DNA of 64,000 nt from Stereocaulon alpinum. Taxonomy: Eukaryota; Ascomycota; Lecanoromycetes; Lecanorales; Stereocaulaceae. Below, one piece after another: positions 45,709 to 57,077 of the stretch. Positions within the stretch are counted from its first letter, which is position 1, and the number at the start of each line of letters is the position of its first letter. Under the pieces are notes generated by a model. The model worked only from the letters and a program-made list of their open reading frames with translations, was not told the origin of the DNA and did no database searches. The position numbers and the translations under genes were made by a program. The DNA lies in the NCBI GenBank assembly GCA_018257865.1, contig JAEUBA010000078.1, positions 62,001 through 126,000 on the forward strand, written 5' to 3'.

Positions 45709-46103
45709 CTCAAGATAAGAGAACTGAACGATCTGTATGTGTTTTGAATGTTGTGGAGAGACTTTGAGCAGCGGCTATGCCGACAATTCGGAATTCAAGA
45801 TAATATGGCCCAATAGGTAAAGCTAGGCTCTGCATGGCCACAGCTCGGCACTAAGTCCGCTTATACCCGAAAAGTACGCGTATTGAGTCACACATCCCCA
45901 GTACGAGTACACTGATGTCGTAATACTCGTCCAGATCCTGCAAGTCGCAGCCCCATGGTCAACGTTCACATCGTCGAATACTAAGCCGTATGAATACCAC
46001 AAATACTACAGAAGCCCAACAGTCCAATCTCACGGTAATTATAGGTCGTCGAGGAAGAGAGCGGCGCTCAAAGCCTACCCAAGGCAGACAGCGAAGACTC
46101 AAG
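45709..46103. other. divergent COG4/HST2 promoter
   Basis: 395 bases between divergent starts. A reading frame from 45990 runs into HST2, but the conserved Hst2 start is at 46104. No named motif seen. Confidence 0.5.
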
Positions 46104-47408
46104 ATGGGACAAGAGCAATCGTCCCCTATCGACGAAAGCATACCACCTCAGACTCTCAAGGATAGATCAGTGGAGTCTGTTGCGAATTACATAAGGGATG
46201 GGCATGCGAAGAACATCGTGGTGATGGTGGGTTCGGGCGGCCACATACAAGGCTAGGGGACTATTGGCTGATCATGTATCACGTTTTGATGGCAGGTTGG
46301 GGCCGGTGTCAGCACCTCCGCCGGCATTCCAGACTTCCGATCACCAGAAACAGGGTTGTACTCCAATTTGGCCAGACTCAACCTCCCCTACCCCGAAGCT
46401 GTGTTCGACATCTCATTTTTCCGGAATAACCCGCTTCCATTCTACACTCTCGCACACGAGCTATACCCTGGTAAATACCGGCCTACAATTTCGCATTCAT
46501 TTGTTCGTTTGCTGTCTGATAAGGGCCTTTTGTTGAAATTGTTCACCCAGAACATTGATTGTCTGGACAGGGAAGCTGGCGTGCCAGATGACAAAATCGT
46601 AGAGGCTCATGGGAGTTTTGCTCTTCAGCGCTGCATAGAATGCAAAACTCCCTATCCTGAAGATATGATGAAGCAGGCAGTGAGCAAGCGCATTGTCCCT
46701 CACTGCCTCACACCTCAGTGTAATGGGTTGGTCAAGCCCGATATTGTGTTCTTTGGTGAACAGCTACCGGAGAACTTTCACAGAAATCGATCGTTACCAA
46801 GCACTGCAGATTTGTGCATTGTTATGGGCACCAGCTTGACGGTGCAACCTTTTGCAAGTTTACCCAGCTTTTGCTCTGAGGAAGTCCCAAGAGTTCTCAT
46901 CAATATGGAGCGAGTCGGCGGACTAGGTACTCGTGCAGACGATGTCCTTATTCTAGGTGATTGCGATGCTGGAGTTCGCAAACTCGCAGCAGCCTTAGAA
47001 TGGGAAGAGGAGCTTGAGCGCGTATGGCAGGAGACAAATCGGGAGCCAAATGACAAGAAGGAAGTCTCTGACACGCCAAAAAAGAGTAAAGATGAGAACC
47101 TTGACGACCAGATCACTCAATTGACTAAAGAAGTTGATGAGTCCTTGAAAATTCAGGATGAGCACACCTTGTGGCTCCGAGAGCAATTAGCAGAGAAAGA
47201 AGAGGAGCGGAGCAATGCAAATGCAGCTGCGAGCCCTGCTAAACTGGTTTCTATGGTGCAACTCAAAGCTGATACATCAAATGTAACGGACAAAGAAAGC
47301 CCAGAGGCAAGAACGCCACCAGAGTCAGGATTTCCTCCACCTGCCGAATCAAATAGGGACTCTTTAGCTAACACACCGCTCACCGGAATTGGGAAACCCT
47401 CTCTCTAG
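46104..47408 (+). CDS. HST2: Hst2-type NAD-dependent protein deacetylase (sirtuin class I)
   Basis: Cytoplasmic/nuclear Sir2 deacetylase using NAD+. Exons 46104-46226 and 46296-47408 (intron 69 nt), 411 aa. The intron splits the Rossmann motif: NIVVM then VGAGVSTSAGIPDFRSPETG. Other motifs: FTQNIDCLDREAGV, catalytic His in VEAHGSFALQRC, zinc ligands CIEC and CLTPQC, VKPDIVFFGEQLP, CIVMGTSLTVQPF and PRVLINMERVG. The start MGQEQSSPIDESIPPQTLKD is family-like. A charged, coiled-coil tail (DQITQLTKEVDESLKIQDEH, ~315-350) with a Ser/Pro/Thr-rich end follows; Hst2 C-tails are known to be regulatory. HST2 rather than SIR2/HST1 is supported by the short N-terminus. Confidence 0.94.
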
Positions 47409-47835
47409 CGTCGGCCGATCGATCATTCAATTGTATGAATTACAAAATCCTTACATGTTCAGAGTATATTTAGAGTCGCGTACGCACTGATAGGTTGTCA
47501 GAGAGTATCGGTGCTGCTTTGACACGAGTTGCAACCATACGCTCTTTCCATTCCAGCAGCCCCATCTTCCCCCTACAGGGATTGGGTCAACTTGATATTG
47601 GGTCGCAGTTTCCCCTTTCGCAATTGTCTAAATGACAAGAGTCTATCTCTGTCCTGACAGCTCACCCTTTGCCTTACAGGTATTTTCACCCATTGCTCGT
47701 CAAGACATATATTCTACTCGCAAGGGTGTTAGCAAACATTCTTATACATTCATTAGAATCGATACTTCTACAGCTGGGTCCCGGTACAGTTTCCCATCGT
47801 ACCGTCGTTGTAAACGGCCTCAACATCAGCATAAC
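47409..47835. other. intergenic/leader of the kinase gene
   Basis: About 430 bases. The kinase frame is open from an ATG at 47632, but the sequence before 47836 reads like untranslated leader (no family similarity, biased composition). Confidence 0.45.
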
Positions 47836-50800
47836 ATGCTAACCACTGCACCGGGCACAATGGGGAATGCCAAAAGAAAGTGGCGTTGGAGCTCCAAGGG
47901 TTTGTTAGGCTCCAAAGCTCCTAGCAAGGTCATTATTCTTGATCACATACCACTTCATATGCATGATGGTGCTGGGGACCAATTCGCCCTTGATATGTCA
48001 CTAGATGGGTGCGAAACCGAGGATGGGAACCCAAGAACAGGGGTTGCAGCAAAGATGCGGCGAAATGGCTCGAGACTCCTGTCGATTGTAGGATGGCAGA
48101 GGAGTAGTGGTCAGTGTGTCTTATCCAGCCTATTAACGACATGCTAATAACGTTAATAAGCAGGCGCTCGGTTCGCCAAGAAATCTTCTAACGCTCCCAG
48201 CGAACGGGACGTTGCTTTGGCTCTCGCCAAGGACGCTGTGTCCTCTCCCATCCCAATGGGCCAGCCTAGGAACGCTTTCTGCACTCCGAAGCAGAATGAT
48301 CCATCTTCTGAGAAGACGGGTTCTGTCTTCCTGGTACAGGAAACCCCAACGCCCCGGCGTCCTTCTCTTGCAGAGACTGAAGTGGAGCATATCGCTATCG
48401 CCGACAGGCCAAAGCTCTTGCACAGGCTAAGCCAGTCTCACCTGAACTCTGCAGCGACACTCGTTAAGCCCAAAGAAATACTGGGGCTCAAGCAGAGCAA
48501 GTCCAATTCTACCTTTGCTCACCAGCTTTCTCACAAGCTTTCCTCGACATTTGGAAACCCCACTATCGTTCATCGGCCAAACCTCCGGACAAGACCTGCT
48601 CTTCTCTCCATGCGTGAAGACCCTTCAATAGTAACAGGAATCCAGAGCAACCAAGAGCTCAGCCCGGCAAGCACAGCTCCCTCTAGCTTCAATTACAGCG
48701 GCAGCGTTTCTGCGGGTGATCCGTCAACAGGAAAGACGTCTCTTGAGTCCAACGTCACTTCTTTGCACTCTGTCATAACCCTTGATCCTAAAGACAAGAG
48801 CAACGATTCAGCGGTCGTTGCTGTAGCCACAGAGATCGTTCGCGAAAAGCCACTAACACCAATTCAGGAAGCACCGTTGATCATCACGCCCACAATAGTT
48901 ACTGTCGAGACTACGGCAAACGCCAAGATCTTTTTCGAAACGTACTTCAACTCCTTGCTGGCAGGTCACGCGAGCCCCCGCTCGCTAAGACGCAATGACC
49001 TCGAAATACGACTTGCATCACAATCTCTGCCAGAAGAGCAACGTCAGCAAGAGCGTTCTGCATGGGCAGGCCTTGAGAGCGAGCATCTGCGGCATAGTCG
49101 AGTCTTAAAGGGTAAGACCAATCAGATGTGCAAGGGCTCAGGTATTTCAGTTGCAGGCTATGAAGTTGTGAGAATTCTGGGTAAGGGTAGCTTCGGAGTT
49201 GTGAGACTGGTCCGCGAAAGGGACACTGCACCCAATAGCCCTTATCTGATGGGCTCTGCGCTGCCGAAGGTCCCAGTTCGGAAATCAGCATCCCGTGAGG
49301 AGTCCACTAACCGGCGTACAACGGCCATTGAAACTTTGAGGGCTACATTGGAAGGGCAGAAGATCACACAAAAATGGAGTCTCCAGAAACCCAGAAAGGC
49401 AGTCTACGCGATGAAGGTCATTCGCAAATCGGATATGCTTCGAAACTGCCAAGAAGGTCATTTGCGCGCCGAACGCGACTTTCTTGTTGCATCAGAGAAT
49501 TCTCCATGGGTGGTGCCACTTATGGCCAGCTTTCAAGACATCACGAACCTCTACTTGGTGATGGAGTACATGGTTGGCGGTGATTTCCTTGGCCTTCTTT
49601 TCCGCAAAGATATACTTAAAGAGAGGCATGCAAGATGGTACATCGCTGAAATGATCCTTTGCGTGGAAGAGTCTCACAGACTTCGATGGATACATCGAGA
49701 TATAAAGCCTGACAACTTTCTGATATCCGCCTCCGGCCATCTTAAGATTTCCGACTTTGGACTTGCGTTCGACGGTCATTGGGCACACGACCAGCGATAC
49801 TTCAAGAACCATCGGCAGTCTCTGATGGAAAAACTTGGCATCGAAGTCAAAGGCGATTCGCAAGACCAGGAAGAGGATGCTTCCAAAGATGCGAAGGTCA
49901 ACCTAGCTAATATTCTTACCGGGCGAAATGGACGCCACGACAACGAAAAAGCCCAGCTTGATGGCCCCAGCGAGAACGAGTCGATCTTGCAGTGGAGAAA
50001 TCGCCATGGTAAGAGAAGACTAGCCATGAGCGTGGTTGGTACCAGTCAGTACATGGCACCGGAAGTCGTACGTGGTGATCCGTACGATGGGCGTTGTGAT
50101 TGGTGGAGCATTGGTATCATTCTTTATGAGGTAAGTGGAGCACTTCAATGACTACCTACCGAATACCGGCTCATTTCTGCCGCAGTGTCTCTATGGCTTT
50201 ACGCCATTTGTCTGTGACAAGAGGGAGGAAACCAAAGAGAAGATTCTTGTAAGGCCATGCCAATGGTTGCGATATGCAATTTCTGACACACCCAGAACAA
50301 TGCCAAGACCTTAATATTCCCGGATGAACGCGAGGTTGATAGAAAGGAGAAGGTGTCGTTCGATGCCATGGAGCTCATCAACAGCCTCCTACAGGAAAAG
50401 GAGCATAGACTTTGCTCAAAGAAGTACCGACTCAATGACTTTCAGCACTCGAAACGTACTCCTGGTCAACTCATCGCAAGGCGTGCAGACCCCCTGGCTC
50501 AAGATTATCAAGGCAATTACGTCTATCCGGATGATGCAACCGACCTCAAGGCCCACCGCTTCTTCCGCCGCATCTCATGGGACCGTCTTCATCTAACAAG
50601 GCCTCCATTTGTTCCAGACGTGAGCGGCCGTGAGGACACTAAATACTTTGATGAGGACGAGCCTATCAGCGATGTAGACGATGCAGCTAGTCACTCCGAT
50701 CTTCCAGAAGCGTCAGACCAAGGAATACCGGATGCTGTGCCTGAGACTGCGACTGTGACGCAGGTCGATGGCGCGCCATGTCATGACGCCACCCTCGGGG

Positions 50801-51045
50801 GTCCGGCCAATGGTGACCCTCTCATTGGGAACAACGGACGAAAAGGAGCGGGCAAAGTCAAAGAGAGAAAGAGACCCCGCGATAAGGTTCTAAGAGACAG
50901 AGAAGTCGGCAGGAAAGCACTAGACATTCGCAAAAAGGGGGCATTCGTTGGCTACACCTATCGGAGGCCCCAGATTCTTTCCTTTGAGGAGGAACGAGGA
51001 CGACCGCGCACTGCGAGGAGGAGCCTGCTTCCAAGTTTCGACTAA
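47836..51045 (+). CDS. NDR/Dbf2-like AGC serine/threonine kinase
   Basis: Exons 47836-48109, 48164-50130, 50186-50248 and 50296-51045 (introns 54, 55 and 47 nt), 1017 aa from the chosen ATG (1085 from 47632). A long disordered N-terminus is followed by a Mob-binding-like helical region (FFETYFNSLLAGH ... LPEEQRQQERSAWAGLESEH). The kinase domain starts at ~431 (LGKGSFGVVRLVRERD), has an insert of about 50 residues before VYAMKVIRKSDML, catalytic IHRDIKPDNFLI (~602), DFGLAF, the NDR-type insert (~60 residues) before VVGTSQYMAPEVVRGDPYDG, and DWWSIGIILYECLYGFTPF. The C-terminal AGC tail carries a hydrophobic motif FVGYTY (Thr989), as in NDR/LATS kinases. It is more divergent than the Cbk1/Cot1 and Dbf2/Sid2 orthologs; I infer a separate ascomycete NDR-like kinase, upstream partners unknown. 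Confidence 0.85.
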
Positions 51046-51715
51046 CCCGAGATTGAGATAAATGGTATAAGACCTGGTCATGCGGAAGACACTGATTTCA
51101 GCTTTGTGTATGCCTGTATCATTTCATGCACTTGCTTGTTCCAGTTTTCGAGACTGTTTGAGAGCTGGCTTCCAGGTCCGCTGGGGGGTCCAGGGTGCTC
51201 TGCATTCTGTGCGTTTGGTTGAGGCTTTTAGAGCCAAAGTCGACTACTCCTCGCGTTTCAATTACTCGCTAGCTCTAAAGGATACACTTGAAAGATGACT
51301 TGATGCCAGCGTCGCCCATGTGACTGGCTGCTTGAGTCTTCGGCCACCCTTGTATCTTCACTGTAGTTGAATTTGTAGCCACATCGCAAAAGCACTATTC
51401 CGCTTAGTTGCCGTGGCAAGTCAATTTGTAGTTGTACTTGATGCTGCTTGTAATTGTCTAAGAGCCTTTGCGATTACAGATGTCCCTCACAAAGGCTTTC
51501 TGGTTGCGAGCCGAATAATGGGTAAGCCACAACGGAAGCCAGGACAATATGCACTACGAGAAAAATCAAACGACTACAGTACTCTACAATTCTAATTCAG
51601 TCAAAGCCTATTCCAAACTGCAAGCTCCTACTTCTAGTTATCGTCGGTGTCATGGCCTGAAGCTGGTGACGGGCTTGCTGACAGCGCGGGACCTGGTGGT
51701 GGTTGACCACCATCG
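51046..51715. other. intergenic
   Basis: About 670 bases between the kinase stop and the truncated gene tail. No recognisable gene, normal base composition. Confidence 0.5.
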
Positions 51716-51976
51716 TCATCCATCTGATTGGGGCGCAGATGCAAGACTTGCGGGCGCTGGAGGGCTGGCTGACTTTGCAGGACTAGGTAGGTCTTGATCA
51801 TCATCAGAGTCACTTCGTGCTGTAGGACTCATGGGACCTGAGTCGCCGGCTGGCGGGCTTGGCGGCTGTTCGAAGACGTAGGTGGTATAGCCGGCATAAT
51901 CATCTCCAATCATTCGCTTGAGGGCTCAGAGGAGGGGTGTCATTGGGCGCACTTCCTGGTACAGAACTGTCGGTAC
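51716..51976 (-). pseudogene. 3' tail of an unidentified gene, cut at the RIP island
   Basis: Minus-strand frame reading PTVLYQEVRPMTPLL, TGA (51928-51926), ALKRMIGDDYAGYTTYVFEQ and a Pro/Ser/Asp-rich end (SPTARSDSDDDQDLPSPAKS) to the stop at 51716. It is protein-like, with codon use like the neighbouring genes, and reads as the C-terminus of a larger protein. Upstream (higher coordinates) the sequence soon becomes RIP-mutated and no further exon is visible. The TGA is one C-to-T step from CGA. Family not recognised. Confidence 0.5.
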
Positions 51977-51999
51977 ACCCTCTTGCTAGGTAGTACCGA

Positions 52000-54900
52000 T
52001 TAGTAGGTAGCTTGATCCCCTATTACCTACCCCAGACAACCTGATTAGCAGGGTGTCTATTAGGCTTAGTAAACTAGGGATTGATTAAATCTAGCTAGCT
52101 AAGCTATAGTATTTTATCTAAGAGTTAGCGCTAAGCCGCTAGTTACGGAGCGGAGCGACGTTATTCTAATACTAGTAAAAGTTTTAGAAAGTCGAAAAAA
52201 TAGTACTAATTAACGCTAAATCTAGTAATTAGCTAGTATAGAAATAGGCTTATAAGGCTAAGTAATATTATAATCTAATTAGTTAGATTATAGCTTCTCT
52301 TTCTATTTAAGTATTTATTTTTAACTTAATAGTATTACTATCTACTAACTACTTTAAGACTTAGTAGTAGCGCTCCTTAGTTATAGTATCTACTAGGTTA
52401 TAATTACTATTAATCTACTATACCTTATTAATCTCCCTCCTCTTATAGGACTACCGTAGCCCTATTATATTAATTATTAGTTATTTCTTAGCGGTAGTAC
52501 TAAGGCGTATAATATAGTTATATAAGGAGTAGGAGTTAGTATATAGAATTAGTATTATCTTCGCCTAAGTAATACCCTTAATAATAGATTATAGGGTAGT
52601 AATAATATTAAACCCTATTACTACTATATATAGCTCTAAAGCTAGTACCGATTTTATAACTCTCTTATATTTAGTACTACTTTAGTAGATAATATTACTA
52701 CTAATATTAATAGTCGATTTACCTAGCTATTACTCGTTAGTAAGGATAATAATATACCTAATCTAAGAGCTAAGGTTAGCGTTATTAGCGAAGGCTACGT
52801 TAATAAAGACTAGTAGTTTTAGCTTCTCTAAAGTAAGCTTAATAAATTATAGCCCTTAGCGGTAGTTCTCCTTTTACTAATTTAGCTATTTATTTAACTA
52901 ATTAGCGTCTTCTTTCGCTAGCTAAGTAATTTAGGCTACTTTAGATAGTATAAAGGCTATCTCTAGTTAATATATAGAGGCTATATAAGCGCCTTAAGCC
53001 CTTTCCTTAATATATTACGATTTAATATCGCTAGCGGTAGTAGTATTAATTATATTAATCTTACTATATTACTATTACTGCGAGAGCTTTAGAATATCGC
53101 CGTTACTAGAAAAAGTTTTATTAGAAATAGTAGTACTATTAAATTAGAGGTTGTTTTCTTTATCTAGCTTCTTAATTAGCTTTGCTAGAAAGCCTATATT
53201 AAGGCGTACTTACTCTTCTAGCTTTAAGTATTCGACTGTTCTATAAAATAGTAAGTTATTAGTCTAGAGGCTAATAATTACCTACTTAGAGAATATAAGG
53301 CAGGGATTAAATAAGGAGACGGTAAGGCTTAGCTTTTTAGTATAGTAGTTATAGTAGGTCCTAAACTAATACGTCCTTACCTCTAGGACGCTATATAGGG
53401 GGTAGACTACTTTTAGTATATTATCTCCTAGGTTAGTACCTTACGGCGGTTTTATATAGACTGGGCGGCTTAGTACTAAAGTTAACTATATATAAGCTTA
53501 TAAGATATCGCGTACGTAGAGGTCTTATAGTAGAATTATAGCGAGATAAATAATAAGGCGCTAGCTAGCGCGTTAAATTATTAGTAACTACGTTAGTACC
53601 TCCTTCTTACCTTTATTATTATAGGCTTAGACGACTAGTCTAGACTTTTCGAATAGTATAGTACTATCCTACTTAATATTATTAACGAATTAGTAGCTAA
53701 AGATACGAGTATTTAGCGGTATATTATACTTACTAATAACCTTAAAGACTCCTTTAGTAATAAGGCCGTCGATTTCTTTTCGGCGGGAGTTAATAAATAG
53801 GCTATTTAGTAAGCGAATAGCGCCTTCTAACTATAGCTTTATTAATAGCTTAATATCTAATTATTCCTTTTTAGTAAGGTAAGTATAGCGGGTAGGTAGG
53901 TATCGCTATTACTGCGGATTCTAATATATAGTAGTAGCTTCTTCGGTCGATAGGTCTACTTCAGTTATAGTAGGCTAACTAAGGGGTACTTAATTAATTA
54001 ATTTAACTAGGTAAGGCTTAACTGAGGTAATTCGAAATATTATAGGACTACTACTAAGTTTAACTATATAGGCTTATTCTTCTATAGCGAGTAATTAGTA
54101 GGGCCCTTTCTATCCTTTACCTTTTCGCTAGACTAGGATATTACTACTAATAGGAGCGTCTAGTATAGAGTCGCTTTATAGACCGTTACGATAGCGTAAG
54201 GCTTTAGTAACGTCTCTTTTTACTAATAATTCTAATACTTCTTTTATTACGCGTTTAATAGCCTTACCTCTCTCCGTAATTAATAGGTATATAAGGTCTA
54301 ATTTAGTAAGCTTTAGAAACGTGCTAAATAGAAGTAGTATAGGAGTTAGCCTATTAGGTCTAGCTATATTATTAATTACCTTAATAGTAATTTATAAGAT
54401 AAATTACTTACCTAGTAGTAGCAGGTCTTCTTAGATAATATTATACGCACGCCTAAGAGGTACGTAGTAGCGTTTAACTAGACTAATTAAGTAGTATACT
54501 TTAATAGGGACGTAATTTAATTTAATTACTATCCCTCTTACCTTAAAGGCGAATTCGGTACTAATAAATTACTTGCTAGCGTTATAGACTAGTATATCTA
54601 GTAGTCTAATATAAGTATTAATCTAGTAGGCCCTTAGCGTATTCTAGACCGTCTCCGCTAAAATATCTTTTAGAAAGCGGGCGGTTTAGAAGCGTATAGC
54701 CTCGTCGACTATATATAGGACTAAGGCGGTAGGGCTATCTAGATATATAATATTAATTATTACTAAATAATTAAATTGCAGGTCGTTTTTAATAGTAAAT
54801 TTAAACCTTCCTAGCGATCTTCTATATTTTTAGTAAGTTAAGTAGAACTTACCTAGTCGATTAATAGCTTTCTAGTCGAAGTAGTAGCTAGATTATTTTA

Positions 54901-55790
54901 GCAAGCGTACTAGGCGTATTATCGATAGATAGCCGAAGCGGCGGTATAGGTATCGGAGATCCTACTCTATTAATTAGCTACTTATAACACCGTTATTAGT
55001 ATAGGTATTAATATAGGCGTAGGATAGCGACGATCCCTATATAAGGAATAGATAACCGTATAGCCTTATAATAGGGACTTACCTATTACCGCTAACTAAG
55101 TAGTTAGTTAAATTATTAAAATAAACCCCTACCTAGTCGAGGTCTCGTAGGTAGAGAAGGAATAGCGTATTAGCGTCGATAATATAGAATTTAATAATAC
55201 TAATTAGTAAAGCGATAGTAACGGTACCTTTTAATAAGGCTTCGCTAATACCGAATTTAAATCTAGCGCTACTAGCCTTATCGGTATTAATATTAACGTC
55301 TTACTTACGCCGTAGTACTAGATATTAATTATAGCCTACTAAGGAGTTATAGGTAGCGCCTATATTAATTATAAGGCCGTAGAAGTAGCTATCGCTATAT
55401 CTTTTAGCGGGGCGGTAAGGTACTTCTCTCTAGATATTAATATTATCCTAGATAGATAGTGCCTTTATAACGGTATATAAAGTCGCCTAATTAGCTAGCT
55501 TTTAGTATATAGCCTTGCTATTAATTATACCTATTAATATTAGAAATACCTTACTATTACCTTAGTTAGGTAGATTATTAGCGGTATCCTCCTTAGTAGT
55601 ACTACCTTCGCTATCGCCTTCCCTTTCGCCCTTAACGTCGGTGAGGTATTACTTAAAGTGTTAGGATTCTTTGGTATAGTAAAAGATAATTATTTAGTTA
55701 TACTATCGAATTCTACTAAGTATAATTGGTAGCCCTAACCCTAAGAGTTCTAAGCGAGTAGGGTAAGCAATCCGTAACAATATCCCCCTA
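52000..55790 (-). mobile_element. Ty1/copia LTR retrotransposon relic
   Basis: Minus-strand translation through stops shows, from right to left, the integrase C-terminal region at ~54,330-54,080 (RGKAIKRVIKEVLELLVKRD, ALRYRNG, then DAPISSNILV), the copia reverse transcriptase at ~53,790-53,150 (KEIDGLITKGVFKVI, FEKSRLVV, GKKEVLT, DLYVRDIL, DNILKVVYPLYSVLE) and the RNase H end at ~52,550-52,290 (SYKRRE). Order and motifs fit Ty1/copia. Neither LTR can be paired; the right part (from ~55,640) is less mutated. Confidence 0.8.
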
Positions 55791-56213
55791 ACAAGAAATA
55801 CTCCTATCGCCCTCGATGGTCATATATACGGTATGCCGTAATAGGTAATTAGTTATATCAAATATTTTGAACTTTTATTTTGAACTTTTATTTCTAAAAA
55901 CCTAATCCACCGCATTAGCAATTCTTATTAATCTAGTAACTATACTACCACCAGCTATTAACTATCTATTACGTGACTCAAATAGTTATTTCTATACGCA
56001 ATAAACTATTGCTAGTGGTTAGAACTATACGCCGTCGTCTACCGCCACCGTATATATCGCCGCCGGAAATAGGTGAAATACTTATTATCTCTACTAATAA
56101 TATATAGTAGACTGCGCTAACTACTCCCTATAGGTAAGATAACCTCCTACTAGCCTCCTACCCTCCTTCTATATACTATCCTACGTCTGCGAGTAGCTAG
56201 GCGAGTTGCGATT

Positions 56214-56283
56214 CTACCCCGCTATTATATAGTCTAGGTCTCCGCCCTAGCTAGCGGTAGGAAAGGCCCGCCTATAATATATA
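56214..56283 (+). repeat. direct repeat, copy 1 (~70 bp)
   Basis: Shares CTACCC-GCTAT and the core TCCGCCCTAGCTAGCGGTAG followed by GGCCCGCCTATAATATATA with copy 2; has an extra CTAGG. Confidence 0.8.
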
Positions 56284-56374
56284 CCTATAAAAGTATATAT
56301 ATACGTATTGCTATAGGAGTCCTTATATATTACTAGCGCCTTAGTTAAAGTACTACTAAGCGAGTACTTAGTAA

Positions 56375-56438
56375 TCTACCCTGCTATCGTATAGTCTCCG
56401 CCCTAGCTAGCGGTAGGCAAGGCCCGCCTATAATATAT
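56375..56438 (+). repeat. direct repeat, copy 2 (~64 bp)
   Basis: Second copy about 160 bases downstream of copy 1, ending exactly at the left end of the first gypsy LTR (56440). A few substitutions and a 5-base gap separate the copies. Confidence 0.8.
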
Positions 56439-56439
56439 A

Positions 56440-56753
56440 TATTACGGGTAACCCCGCAAGGTCACGGGTAAGGCACGTGATAAGGTTAGTAGGTAAAGGA
56501 CACTTAGGAGAGGACCTAGTAATATAAGTAATCTAGGGTATATTAGGTAGATTATAGAGTAATATAGTAGATATAGGGCTAGATTACCCGGATTATATTA
56601 GGGCTTAGTATAATTAAGGTGAATATATAAGGAAGGGTTTTCCTTTAGTAGAATATTTTCTTATCTCCTTATATTTAACTTATATAATAGAGAGGAGTCT
56701 TAGCTAAAGATAATTTAATAACTATCTATCTCTATTACCTTCTAGTGCTTAAT
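56440..56753 (+). repeat. extra (solo or tandem) gypsy LTR
   Basis: Starts TATTACGGG (RIP form of TGTTACGGG) and ends CTTAAT directly against the next LTR. Its last ~132 bases (56,622-56,753) are almost identical to 56,944-57,077. The 5' halves are more divergent. Confidence 0.7.
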
Positions 56754-57077
56754 TATTACGGGTCTAGGCGTGATAAGGAATATACTAGGCAAGGTAGTCT
56801 AGGGACCGCTATTAGGTAACTAGTCGCAGTAGTCGCAGTAATCGTAGGGCGCGACTACTACGCCTATAATAACTAGTCGTAATAATCGTAATAGTCGTAG
56901 GTTATAATTAGGGCGTCTTAGAGGAGTATAGGGTTCCTCCCTTAAATATATAAGGATAGGTTTTCCTTTAGTAGAATATTTTCTTATCTCCTTATATTTA
57001 ACTTATATAATAGAGAGGAGTCTTAGCTAAAGATAATTTAATAACTATCTATCTCTATTACCTTCTAATACTTAATA
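56754..57077 (+). repeat. 5' LTR of Ty3/gypsy relic B
   Basis: Starts TATTACGGGTCTAGG and ends CTTAATA. Directly followed by internal sequence. The 3' 130 bases match the preceding LTR. Confidence 0.7.

Larger units (their letters stand above)
55791..56439. other. less mutated strip between copia and gypsy relics
   Basis: About 650 bases that keep more CpA and TpG than the flanking elements (for example AAATATTTTGAACTTTTATT and TGCTAGTGGTTAGAAC). No gene. Contains two copies of a ~65-bp direct repeat. Confidence 0.55.

Noticed and set aside
55732..55748. CCCTAACCCTAA resembling the TTAGGG telomere repeat inside the island
   Set aside because: Two units only; no evidence of an internal telomere or chromosome end.
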